Counted from the first letter of the stretch, positions 1-5,694 are shown. The stretch is DNA of 5,694 bases from Paracoccaceae bacterium (GCA_023254015.1 JALQYS010000617.1:1-5694), one strand, 5' to 3'. Program-made: numbers and translations. The notes: generated from the sequence alone by a model not told the origin.

Positions 1-76
1 TCATCGAGACAAAACCTAGGCGTTCTTGTCCCTGACGATCGCCGCTGTTCATGACCTGTTTCTTGCACCCTGAGGT

Positions 77-373
77 TCAGAAACCGGAAAAGACCATGTC
101 GAGAGCGCCCCGGATCTCATAATCGGACCCGGACAGATCAGCGACAGGCGCCCCCTTCAGCAGCGCAGAGGGAACCGCAGCCATTTCTGCGGTGTGGAGG
201 ACATAGGCTGTCCCCTCGATCGTGAACGCCGGCTCAAGCCGACCGATCGCCTTCGGACCGGAAGAGGCAGGGACCAAAGGGGCCACGACACGAGACCCGG
301 TGTCGATCAGGTCCGTCTGGAGGTCAAGCACCAGCCGCCCGCCCGGAACCCGGTAGACCTGGAACTGCGCCAT
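77..373 (-). CDS. ccdB: CcdB-family toxin (DNA gyrase poison)
   Basis: This 98-residue protein matches the CcdB family along its whole length. The N-terminus MAQFQVYR, the segment LVLDLQTDLIDT, the stretch SRVVAPLVP, the motif TAEMAAVP, then VADLS and a C-terminal helix with IRGALDM all align with F-plasmid CcdB (VDVQSDIIDT, MVIPL, TTDMASVP, VADLS, IKNAINLMF). The known family role is to bind the GyrA subunit of DNA gyrase, trap the cleaved complex and kill or arrest cells that lose the antitoxin. The ATG at 373-371 overlaps the antitoxin stop by one base (TGATG), which implies translational coupling and shared transcription. The C-terminus is unusual compared with F CcdB: the last three residues are SGF (96-98) where F CcdB has WGI, residues known to be needed for killing. 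It could therefore be a divergent active toxin or a weakened one. Family assignment is firm; activity is unknown. Confidence 0.9.
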   Translation of the reverse strand: MAQFQVYRVPGGRLVLDLQTDLIDTGSRVVAPLVPASSGPKAIGRLEPAFTIEGTAYVLHTAEMAAVPSALLKGAPVADLSGSDYEIRGALDMVFSGF

Positions 374-618
374 CAGTCGACCTTGAGGACCTGGAGATCT
401 GCAAGCGGTGTGCCGTGGGTCTCGATCCAGGCGCGGCGCTCGGCGATCGCGTCCGCGTTGTCTGCGGCCCAGGCCCGCGCCCGGGCTGCCCGGACCGCCT
501 CCGAAACGGCCGCATCGCTGATCGCCGAGATATTCAGGCCCAGCTCCCGCGCTGCGGCGAGATTGGCCGCGGTCAGCGTGACGTTCGTGCGCTGTTTTTC
601 TGCAGATACGCGCGGCAT
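373..618 (-). CDS. ccdA: CcdA-family antitoxin
   Basis: This 81-residue protein has the two-part layout of CcdA. Residues about 9-45 (QRTNVTL, then LAAARELGLNIS and a helix) resemble the ribbon-helix-helix DNA-binding domain. Residues about 46-81 (ARARAWAADNADAIAERRAW, then IETHG) match the flexible toxin-binding tail of F CcdA (RAERWKAENQEGMAE, FIEMNG). The expected role is to neutralise the neighbouring CcdB and, alone or as a complex, repress the shared promoter. I chose the ATG at 618 because GGAGGT lies at 628-623 with 5 bases between GGAGG and the ATG. A longer frame opening with TTG at 630 would start inside that ribosome binding site. The gene is the first of a two-gene operon and its stop overlaps the toxin start. 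The assignment rests on both its own motifs and the neighbour. Confidence 0.88.
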   Translation of the reverse strand: MPRVSAEKQRTNVTLTAANLAAARELGLNISAISDAAVSEAVRAARARAWAADNADAIAERRAWIETHGTPLADLQVLKVD

Positions 619-622
619 CGCC

Positions 623-628
623 ACCTCC
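623..628 (-). promoter_or_regulatory. Ribosome binding site of ccdA
   Basis: On the minus strand GGAGGT occupies 628-623, a near-perfect Shine-Dalgarno sequence, with 5 bases between GGAGG and the ATG at 618. It decides the start of the antitoxin against an in-frame TTG at 630. The toxin downstream has no comparable site and probably relies on coupling through the TGATG overlap, which would favour antitoxin over toxin synthesis. Confidence 0.8.
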
Positions 629-640
629 AATTACACATTA

Positions 641-669
641 CTCATACACACAAAACATGTTCCCAGCAA
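641..669 (-). promoter_or_regulatory. Candidate ccdAB promoter
   Basis: Reading leftwards, TTGCTG (669-664) and TATGAG (646-641) are 17 bases apart, an ideal sigma-70 spacing, although each hexamer is only a partial consensus match (3/6 and 4/6). Transcription would begin near 634, giving a leader of about 16 bases before the ccdA ATG and leaving room for its ribosome binding site. The spacer contains the perfect 8-bp palindrome AACATGTT (654-661), a plausible operator for CcdA/CcdB autorepression. This is inference from spacing and position only. Confidence 0.35.
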
Positions 670-770
670 GGATGTCACGGCTTGGACCTGACACCTGATG
701 GCGCCTGATACGCGGCCGCGCTTGGTCCGCCAACGCTGGATGAAGATGCAGGCGATTTTCTCGTAATGGG

Positions 771-875
771 TTAAGCCAGCATCGTGCGGGCCTTGAACTC
801 CATGGGGCTGAGGTAGCCCTGTTTCGAGTGCCATCTGCGCGGGTGATAGAAGCGTTCGATAAATAGGTCTGCCAG
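771..875 (-). pseudogene. C-terminal fragment of an IS3-family transposase (OrfB)
   Basis: On the minus strand 34 codons ending in TAA (773-771) encode the hallmark C-terminus of the IS3-family OrfB integrase-type transposase: LFIERFYHPRRWHSKQGYLS followed by PMEFKARTMLA. In intact members this is the stretch after the last catalytic Glu of the DDE domain, usually of the form IERFYN.RRRHS.LGYLSP. The frame meets a TAA stop at 878-876, and the translation upstream of that (FLQDP before the stop) no longer resembles the family. The catalytic core and OrfA are absent, so the gene is dead. The fragment lies between ccdAB and the large secreted-protein gene and marks a former insertion and deletion event. 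Confidence 0.82.
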
Positions 876-944
876 TTACGGGTCTTGCAAGAAGGCCTTG
901 CAGGTCTGCGCATGCCCCTCGGCTATCACGCTGGATTCAAGAGA

Positions 945-976
945 TGAATCGCTCACGGGAGTTGTGCAACAAAGCC
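945..976 (-). mobile_element. Possible terminal repeat of an IS5/IS903-type element (remnant)
   Basis: Read on the minus strand from 976, the sequence begins GGCTTTGTTGCACAAC, which resembles the outer end of IS5-family (IS903-like) terminal repeats (IS903 itself begins GGCTTTGTTGAATAAATC). The element would extend leftwards, but only about 100 bases separate this end from the IS3 transposase scrap, and I find no transposase of the IS5 type and no partner repeat in the window. It is best read as a broken IS end next to another broken IS. A short hairpin, GATTCA-AGAGA-TGAATC at 934-950, lies at its inner edge. Identification is by recalled resemblance of the terminal bases, so confidence is moderate. 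Confidence 0.4.
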
Positions 977-1033
977 GCTGAAGCGGAACGCTGTCATCAA
1001 TGTATTGATAAGTTTAAGAAAAGTGTTTCAAAA

Positions 1034-1062
1034 GCTTCATTGTCCCGTCAGTCAACCGTCAA
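1034..1062 (+). promoter_or_regulatory. Pho-box-like direct repeat upstream of the phosphoesterase gene
   Basis: Two 7-base units, CCGTCAG (1045-1051) and CCGTCAA (1056-1062), are separated by 4 bases, giving the 11-bp period of PhoB boxes (consensus unit CTGTCAT, spacer 4). A weaker third unit, GCTTCAT (1034-1040), lies one further 11-bp step upstream, so TCA recurs at 1037, 1048 and 1059. Eight bases after the box is CCTAAT (1071-1076), a 4/6 match to a -10 element at about the distance expected for a PhoB-activated promoter that lacks a normal -35. Transcription would start near 1083. PhoB control would suit a gene for a secreted phosphoesterase. The geometry is seen directly; the regulator is inferred. 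Confidence 0.42.
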
Positions 1063-1093
1063 GTGCCGCGCCTAATTGGGACTTGTTGCGCCT

Positions 1094-1114
1094 GAGACCG
1101 GATTGGCCGGTCTC
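1094..1114 (+). promoter_or_regulatory. Perfect hairpin in the leader of the large gene
   Basis: GAGACCGG (1094-1101) and CCGGTCTC (1107-1114) form an uninterrupted 8-bp GC-rich stem around the loop ATTGG, ending 26 bases before the ATG at 1141 and 17 bases before the ribosome binding site. No T-run follows, so it is not a classical intrinsic terminator. It could be an mRNA-stabilising or translation-modulating stem in the 5' leader, or a dyad operator on the DNA. Function is unknown. Confidence 0.45.
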
Positions 1115-1131
1115 GAGGTATTTCCCTGCGC

Positions 1132-1135
1132 GAGG
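1132..1135 (+). promoter_or_regulatory. Ribosome binding site of the large gene
   Basis: GAGG at 1132-1135 stands 5 bases before the ATG at 1141. The frame is closed upstream by TGA at 1093-1095 and no other ATG, GTG or TTG occurs between that stop and 1141, which supports 1141 as the start. Confidence 0.6.
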
Positions 1136-1140
1136 CACAG

Positions 1141-4100
1141 ATGACCCGTATTGACACCCTTTCAAACCTTGACCTTCCCCAACTTCCTTCTCTGCCGTCC
1201 AAGGTGCTGGATGTGCCAGCCCAATCTCCGGCGGGTGGGGTGCATGTTGCGCTTGGCGATGCCTCGGGCATGATCGGCAGCTACACGCTGGTCTATGATC
1301 TGCATGTGAACTCGACCCAGAGCGGCAAATACCTTGCCCTGCTGCAAACGGACCCGGCCAACAGCAACGACGGCGACCTGTTCATCAACCGCGGCAGCGA
1401 CACGGGGACGACCTACGGCATCGGCATCTCCTCGGATTATCCGGGCATGATCGCGATGGACACCTGGACCCGCCTCGCCTTTGTGATCGAGGATATCGGC
1501 GGTGGCACGGTTCGCATTCATCGCTATGTCGACGGCGTCGCGCTGACCCCGATCGACAAGGAGGCCAGCCGCTATGCCATCGACGCCGCGCAGGGCTTTC
1601 TGATCTTTGCCGACGAAGACGGCGAAACCCTTGACGCACAACTTTCAAGCTTTGCCTTTGTGCCGCGCGCCCTGACCGGGGATGAGGTGGCCAACCTAGG
1701 CGGTGCGGATGCCGGGGGGATTTTGGGCACCATCGACGGGGTGGAGTTCGATTTCCAGAATGGCGGCCTTGAGGCGGCTGGCGGCAACGGCACGCTGACC
1801 TGGCGCGATGAGGCGCAGGCCGGGACGGTGGTGGATGCCGAGGCGGCCGACCTGCCGGCGCTGCCGTCGGACCCTTCGGTGCTGGCGTTCGATGCAACCG
1901 ACGCGACGGGCGGCTTTCTGGTGGATGCCGGTCTGACGGCGGATTCTACCAGCTATACGCTGGTTTATGACATTCTGGTCGGGACGGATCAGGCCGGGTT
2001 CGGCGGTCTGTTCCAGATCGACACGACCAATGGCAGCGATGGCGAGCTGTTTCTGCGCGGCGACGGGGAGAGCGGCTTTGGCATTGGCATCAGCTCGCAA
2101 TACGAAGGCAGCGTCACTGCAGGGGCCTGGGCGCGTCTGGCCTTCACGATCACCGATCTGGGCGATGGCACCAGCCGTCTGCTGAAGTTCATCGACGGCG
2201 TTCAGGTCGGCGAGCAAGTGGTTGACACCGAACGCTTTACCGTCTCGGCCGACAACGGATTCATCATCCTTGGCGACGACGATGGCGAGACCTTCTCGGG
2301 TGCGCTGGCGAATTTTGCCTTTGTCAACACCGCGCTGGATACCGCTGCCATTGCCGCCCTCGGGGGGGCGCAGGCGGGCCCGGTGTTTGGCGGGCCGGTG
2401 GGCGGTGTCGAAACCGTGGTTTATGACTTTTCGGGCGGGATCGGCAACGGCCGGATCGAGCCCGTGGTGGGCGAAGGCGACATGTTCGACCGCTCGGTCG
2501 ATCCGACGCTGGGGCTTGACCCCGACCTGGCGCTGAACGTGCAGCCGGTGGATGCCTCGGGCGGCTATGTGCTGGATGCGGCGCTGGACAGCGATCTGAC
2601 CAGCTTTACCCTGGTTTATGACCTTCAGGTTCCGGCCGGACAGGCAGACGAGTTTGGCGCGCTGTTGCAGCTGGATGCCAGCAATGCCTCGGATGGCGAG
2701 CTGTTCCTCAAGGATCTGGGCGATGGCACCTATGGCATCGGCGTTGCCAACCAGTATGACGGCGCGCTGGTGGCGGGCGAATGGGCCCGCGTGGCGGTGA
2801 CGCTGACCGATCTGGGCGATGGCGCCAGCCGGTTGGACAAGTTCGTGGACGGCGCGTTGGTGGGCACGCAGACGGTGGAAACCGCGCGCTTTACCCTGAC
2901 GGCCGAAGGCGGGGCGCTGCTGTTTGCCGACAATGACGGCGAAACCTTTGCCGCCAGTGTCGCGGCCGTGTCGCTTCTGGATCGGGCGGCGACGGCCGAC
3001 GAGATTGTCGAGCTTGGCGGCCCGGCGATGGGCGGGGCCTTTGGCACCACGATTGCCGGCTCGAAGGTGTTCGAGTTCGACTTCATCGGCGGGTCCGACA
3101 TTGAAAACGGGCAGGCCAACGCCACCGTGGGCAACGCGGTGCTGATCGAACGCGGGTTCGAGACGGTCGCGGTGACCAAGGACATCAACCACTATCTGCT
3201 GAAATCCGGCGACAGCCTTGAAATCGACGTGACCGAGCATTTCTCGGGCGCGAACCTGACCTTCAGCGCCACCTCGTCGGACGGCACGCCGCTGGCGGTG
3301 ACGCTGACCGAAGAGGGGCTGTTGCAGATCGAGGCGCAGGCCCTGGGCTTTGCCGACATCACGGTGACGGCCACCGACGATCTGGGCAACGCGGCCTCGG
3401 ACAACTTCCGGGTGCGGGTGGTGGGCGAAAACGCCTATGCCTTTGCGGTGCTGCCGGACACCCAGAACTATGACGGCGCCGACGGCCATATCCTGTATCA
3501 GATGACCGAGTTCCTTGCCGCCAACAAGGACACGATGAACCTGCAGATCGTGACCCATGTGGGCGACGTGACCGGATCGAACACCGACGCCCAATGGCAG
3601 CGCCTGTCGGATGCCTATGCCACGCTGGAGGCTGCGGGCCTGCCCTACACCCTGCTGCCGGGCAACCACGATCAGGCTGCGGGCGGTTCTGCTAGCGACC
3701 ACAGCACCCTGATGAACAGCTACTTCGACCCCGATCGCTATTTTGCTGACATGGAGGGCCGCGATCACGGGGTCTATGACGGCGAAGCGACGAACACGGC
3801 CAACAATTTCAAGACCTTTACCGCGCCGGATGGCACGGATTGGGTGGTTCTGTCGCTGGAGTTCGGGCCGCGGGACGATGTGATGCGGTGGGCCGATGAC
3901 GTGCTGACCACCTATTCCGATCACCGCGCCATCGTTCTGACGCACCACTATACCAACATGGGCGACATTGCCGGGCCGGATTCAGGGCCGCTTTATGCCG
4001 AAGGCACCGGCAAGAACTATGGCATGCAGACCACGACCGAGGGCGTGAATGACGCCCGCGACATGTGGTCAGAGGTGCTGAGCAAGCATGGCAACCTGAG

Positions 4101-5694
4101 CTTTGTCTTTTCAGGCCACGTCTTTGGCGATGGGGCGGAAACCATCGTCAATCAGGGCGAGCAGGGCAACACCGTCTACCAGATGTTCGTGAACTATCAG
4201 AACGGCGTGGCCCAGATCATGCAGACGGCGGGCAATCCGGGGCTGGAAGGTGACGGCGGCAACGGCGCGATGCGTCTGGTCATCATCGACCCCGAAAACG
4301 GCCAGATGCACACCGAAACCTATTATGCCAACCTCGACACGTTCATGACCGCATCGCGCGGCGACGAGACGCCCTCGCGCGGGGGGGCGGGCAGCGTGAT
4401 CGTGGAAGAGCAGGTCGTGCAGCCTGTCACCTTCGGCTCGACCGCCGATCTGGGCGTGCCGGTGATCGACGGCGATGACGGCACCTCGGGCGCCATCCAG
4501 CTGCCGCAGTTCAACAGCCAGAACGGCCTTTGGGTGCAACCGGGGTTCGATCCGGCCTCGGGTGGCGACTATTTCGAGGCGGCGACGCTGGTTTATGACA
4601 TGTTCATCCCGGCCGATATCGGGCTGGTGTCGATCCTGCAGACCGATCTGAACAACATGGCCGACGGCTCCATGTGGATCCAGCAGGGTGCGGGCGGCGG
4701 TCTGATCGGCACCAACGGGCAGGACGACGGGCCCTTCCCGCTTGGCGGTTGGTCGCGCGTGGTGCTGTCGCTTAGCCGGAACGAGGCGGACGGGCAGTAT
4801 CAGCTGGACAAATATGTCAACGGCGCGCTGATGGGGACGCAGGTCTTTGGCTCGGTCGAAGGGATTCTGCACAAGTCGGGCTTCTTGCTCTTTGCCGATG
4901 ACAGCGGCGAAACCCCGCAGGACTGGGTTCTGTCGTCCTTTGCCATGGTGGAAAAAGCCCTTTCGGCAGACGAGGTTGCGGCCCTTGGCGGCGTGACCGC
5001 CGATGGCCCGTTCCAGACCGCGCCCGAAGGCGTGAACGCGGTGCAGTTCGACTTTGAGGATGGCGATTTCGGCGCCAGCTTTGGCCCCGGCAGCATGACG
5101 CAGGAATGGGGTGGCGGCGATGCGCTGTCGCTGACCGGCCTTTACCGCGAACATCAGGAGACCTTTGACGACATCAACCTGGGCACGGTGGACAGCCAGT
5201 CGCGCGCAGTGGCGGGGCAGGATGTGAAGGTGGATCTGGCCACGACCGACCATATCGTGCTGGATGGCACGGCATCGGTCGATCCCGCCGCCCAGATCGC
5301 ACGGGCGCGCTGGCTGAATTCGGCCGGCGAGGTGGTGGCGACGGGTCTTGTCGCCGAGGTTGCCGTTTCGGGCGGTGTCGAACGCTATACGCTGGAGCTG
5401 ACCGACAGCGAGGGCCACATCAGCCGTGACAGCATGCTGGTGGTCGGGGTCGACGGCCAGACGCTGATGTTCGACAACTTCAACGACGGCACGATGGACG
5501 GCTGGGCGGCGCAAAGCGGCGGCTGGCAGGTTTCGGGGGCCGTGCATTCGGGCACCGGCACCGAGGCGGGCTCTTTGCGCAGCCTGCCGGGCAGCTCGGG
5601 TCTGGTGCTGTGGGCCGATGAGGCCGAAGGTGAGCGCGTCGTTCTGCATAACGGTCGGGCTGCTGAGGTCGATGTCGAGCTGCTCGCGCGGAGC
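1141..5694 (+). CDS. Giant LamG-repeat metallophosphoesterase, probably secreted (3' partial)
   Basis: The frame is open for 1518 codons and is cut by the window edge. Domains by residue: three LamG-like jelly rolls (about 25-188, 245-409, 460-627), an Ig/cadherin-like segment (about 680-765), a calcineurin-like metallophosphoesterase domain (about 767-1060), a fourth LamG-like unit (about 1125-1284), a PKD-like segment (about 1365-1432) and the start of another beta-sandwich (FDNFNDG at 1444-1450). Phosphoesterase motifs are D773-T-Q, H806-V-G-D809, G841-N-H-D844, H935-H936 and G992-H-V-F; these normally bind two metal ions and hydrolyse phosphate mono- or diesters. The LamG units share LVYD, a W-x-R-hydrophobic strand, K/R-[FY]-[IV]-[DN]-G and a DGET-type acidic loop, and probably bind glycans or other surfaces. 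No signal peptide, membrane segment or cysteine is seen, and the N-terminus is polar. Together with its acidity this suggests type I secretion, with a C-terminal RTX-type signal expected beyond the window. Substrate is unknown. A Pho-box-like repeat and a hairpin precede the gene. It could also be described simply as a LamG-domain adhesin carrying an enzyme. Confidence 0.9.
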   Translation, partial: MTRIDTLSNLDLPQLPSLPSKVLDVPAQSPAGGVHVALGDASGMIGSYTLVYDLHVNSTQSGKYLALLQTDPANSNDGDLFINRGSDTGTTYGIGISSDYPGMIAMDTWTRLAFVIEDIGGGTVRIHRYVDGVALTPIDKEASRYAIDAAQGFLIFADEDGETLDAQLSSFAFVPRALTGDEVANLGGADAGGILGTIDGVEFDFQNGGLEAAGGNGTLTWRDEAQAGTVVDAEAADLPALPSDPSVLAFDATDATGGFLVDAGLTADSTSYTLVYDILVGTDQAGFGGLFQIDTTNGSDGELFLRGDGESGFGIGISSQYEGSVTAGAWARLAFTITDLGDGTSRLLKFIDGVQVGEQVVDTERFTVSADNGFIILGDDDGETFSGALANFAFVNTALDTAAIAALGGAQAGPVFGGPVGGVETVVYDFSGGIGNGRIEPVVGEGDMFDRSVDPTLGLDPDLALNVQPVDASGGYVLDAALDSDLTSFTLVYDLQVPAGQADEFGALLQLDASNASDGELFLKDLGDGTYGIGVANQYDGALVAGEWARVAVTLTDLGDGASRLDKFVDGALVGTQTVETARFTLTAEGGALLFADNDGETFAASVAAVSLLDRAATADEIVELGGPAMGGAFGTTIAGSKVFEFDFIGGSDIENGQANATVGNAVLIERGFETVAVTKDINHYLLKSGDSLEIDVTEHFSGANLTFSATSSDGTPLAVTLTEEGLLQIEAQALGFADITVTATDDLGNAASDNFRVRVVGENAYAFAVLPDTQNYDGADGHILYQMTEFLAANKDTMNLQIVTHVGDVTGSNTDAQWQRLSDAYATLEAAGLPYTLLPGNHDQAAGGSASDHSTLMNSYFDPDRYFADMEGRDHGVYDGEATNTANNFKTFTAPDGTDWVVLSLEFGPRDDVMRWADDVLTTYSDHRAIVLTHHYTNMGDIAGPDSGPLYAEGTGKNYGMQTTTEGVNDARDMWSEVLSKHGNLSFVFSGHVFGDGAETIVNQGEQGNTVYQMFVNYQNGVAQIMQTAGNPGLEGDGGNGAMRLVIIDPENGQMHTETYYANLDTFMTASRGDETPSRGGAGSVIVEEQVVQPVTFGSTADLGVPVIDGDDGTSGAIQLPQFNSQNGLWVQPGFDPASGGDYFEAATLVYDMFIPADIGLVSILQTDLNNMADGSMWIQQGAGGGLIGTNGQDDGPFPLGGWSRVVLSLSRNEADGQYQLDKYVNGALMGTQVFGSVEGILHKSGFLLFADDSGETPQDWVLSSFAMVEKALSADEVAALGGVTADGPFQTAPEGVNAVQFDFEDGDFGASFGPGSMTQEWGGGDALSLTGLYREHQETFDDINLGTVDSQSRAVAGQDVKVDLATTDHIVLDGTASVDPAAQIARARWLNSAGEVVATGLVAEVAVSGGVERYTLELTDSEGHISRDSMLVVGVDGQTLMFDNFNDGTMDGWAAQSGGWQVSGAVHSGTGTEAGSLRSLPGSSGLVLWADEAEGERVVLHNGRAAEVDVELLARS
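1261..3021 (+). repeat. Three tandem LamG-like coding repeats (fourth copy at 4561-4992)
   Basis: The protein repeat recurs with a period of about 220 residues. Each unit opens with [SA]-x-T-L-V-Y-D (residues 47, 271, 488 and 1148), carries an acidic loop ending G-E-T (158-163, 379-384, 597-602, 1253-1258), and closes with an [AE]-L-G-G helix end (187, 408, 626, 1283). A linker follows with [FY]-D-F (203, 428, 646, 1303). Start-to-loop distances are 111, 108, 109 and 105 residues. At DNA level only short stretches remain similar, for example GATCTGGGCGATGGC at about 2155, 2716 and 2812, so the duplications are old or have diverged under selection. The fourth copy is displaced by about 435 residues holding the Ig-like and phosphoesterase domains. 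Confidence 0.75.

Noticed and set aside
2..52. Minus-strand frame from an ATG at 52 running off the left edge
   Set aside because: Only 17 codons are visible, with a weak ribosome binding site (AGG) and no motif. It could be the start of a gene after ccdB but cannot be supported.
619..630. Longer ccdA starting at TTG 630
   Set aside because: The TTG immediately precedes the GGAGGT that serves the ATG at 618, so a start there would lack its own ribosome binding site.
194..691. Plus-strand frame of 165 codons across ccdAB
   Set aside because: It is antisense to two genes with strong family matches, and its product is Arg/Ala-rich with no motif.
638..913. Minus-strand frames of 91 and 67 codons over the IS3 remnant
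   Set aside because: They are out of frame with the recognisable transposase tail and show no homology pattern.
1094..1114. Hairpin as an intrinsic terminator
   Set aside because: No T-run follows the stem, and no gene ends just upstream on the plus strand.
1696..3948. Very long antisense reading frame (750 codons) on the minus strand
   Set aside because: It lies wholly opposite the LamG-phosphoesterase gene. Long antisense frames are expected opposite G/C-ending codons, and the translation is rich in Arg, His, Gln and Val with no recognisable domain.
4111..5649. Second long antisense frame (512 codons)
   Set aside because: It has the same shadow character as the first, with no family motifs, and the sense frame carries clear conserved motifs throughout.
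1..5694. tRNA, rRNA, CRISPR array or replication origin
   Set aside because: I saw no cloverleaf, rRNA-like stretch, spaced direct-repeat array or iterons.

Overview
The window comes from a high-GC bacterium. Codon use is strongly G/C-ending and the protein families suggest an alphaproteobacterium, most likely Rhodobacterales (roseobacter or Paracoccus type). That placement is inference; no rRNA or other taxonomic marker is present. The setting looks accessory (plasmid, chromid or genomic island): a toxin-antitoxin pair, insertion-sequence debris and one giant secreted-type protein gene lie side by side.

Layout. Positions 77-618, minus strand: a ccdA-ccdB type toxin-antitoxin operon, antitoxin first, with stop and start codons overlapping as TGATG. 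A strong ribosome binding site places the antitoxin start at 618. Positions about 619-1140: no intact gene. This gap holds the probable ccdAB promoter, a C-terminal scrap of an IS3-family transposase (771-875, minus strand), a sequence resembling the terminal repeat of an IS5/IS903-type element (about 945-976), and the leader of the next gene. That leader contains an 11-bp-phased direct repeat resembling a PhoB box (1034-1062) and a perfect 8-bp hairpin (1094-1114).

Positions 1141-5694, plus strand: one uninterrupted reading frame of 1518 codons that runs off the right edge. It encodes a modular, apparently extracellular protein: three LamG-like jelly-roll repeats, an Ig/cadherin-like segment, a calcineurin-like metallophosphoesterase domain, a fourth LamG-like repeat, a PKD-like segment and the beginning of another beta-sandwich. 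I see no cysteine codon and no N-terminal signal peptide, and the protein is acidic and poor in lysine. This fits type I (ABC-exporter) secretion with a C-terminal signal, probably RTX repeats, beyond the window.

How the parts work together. The toxin-antitoxin pair and IS remnants point to plasmid or island maintenance and rearrangement. The most interesting hypothesis is that the large phosphoesterase is induced by phosphate starvation, because the direct repeat upstream has Pho-box geometry and is followed at a suitable distance by a possible -10 element. The metallophosphoesterase motifs are all recognisable but carry two substitutions (DTQ for DxH, GHVF for GHxH), so the substrate cannot be read from the sequence.
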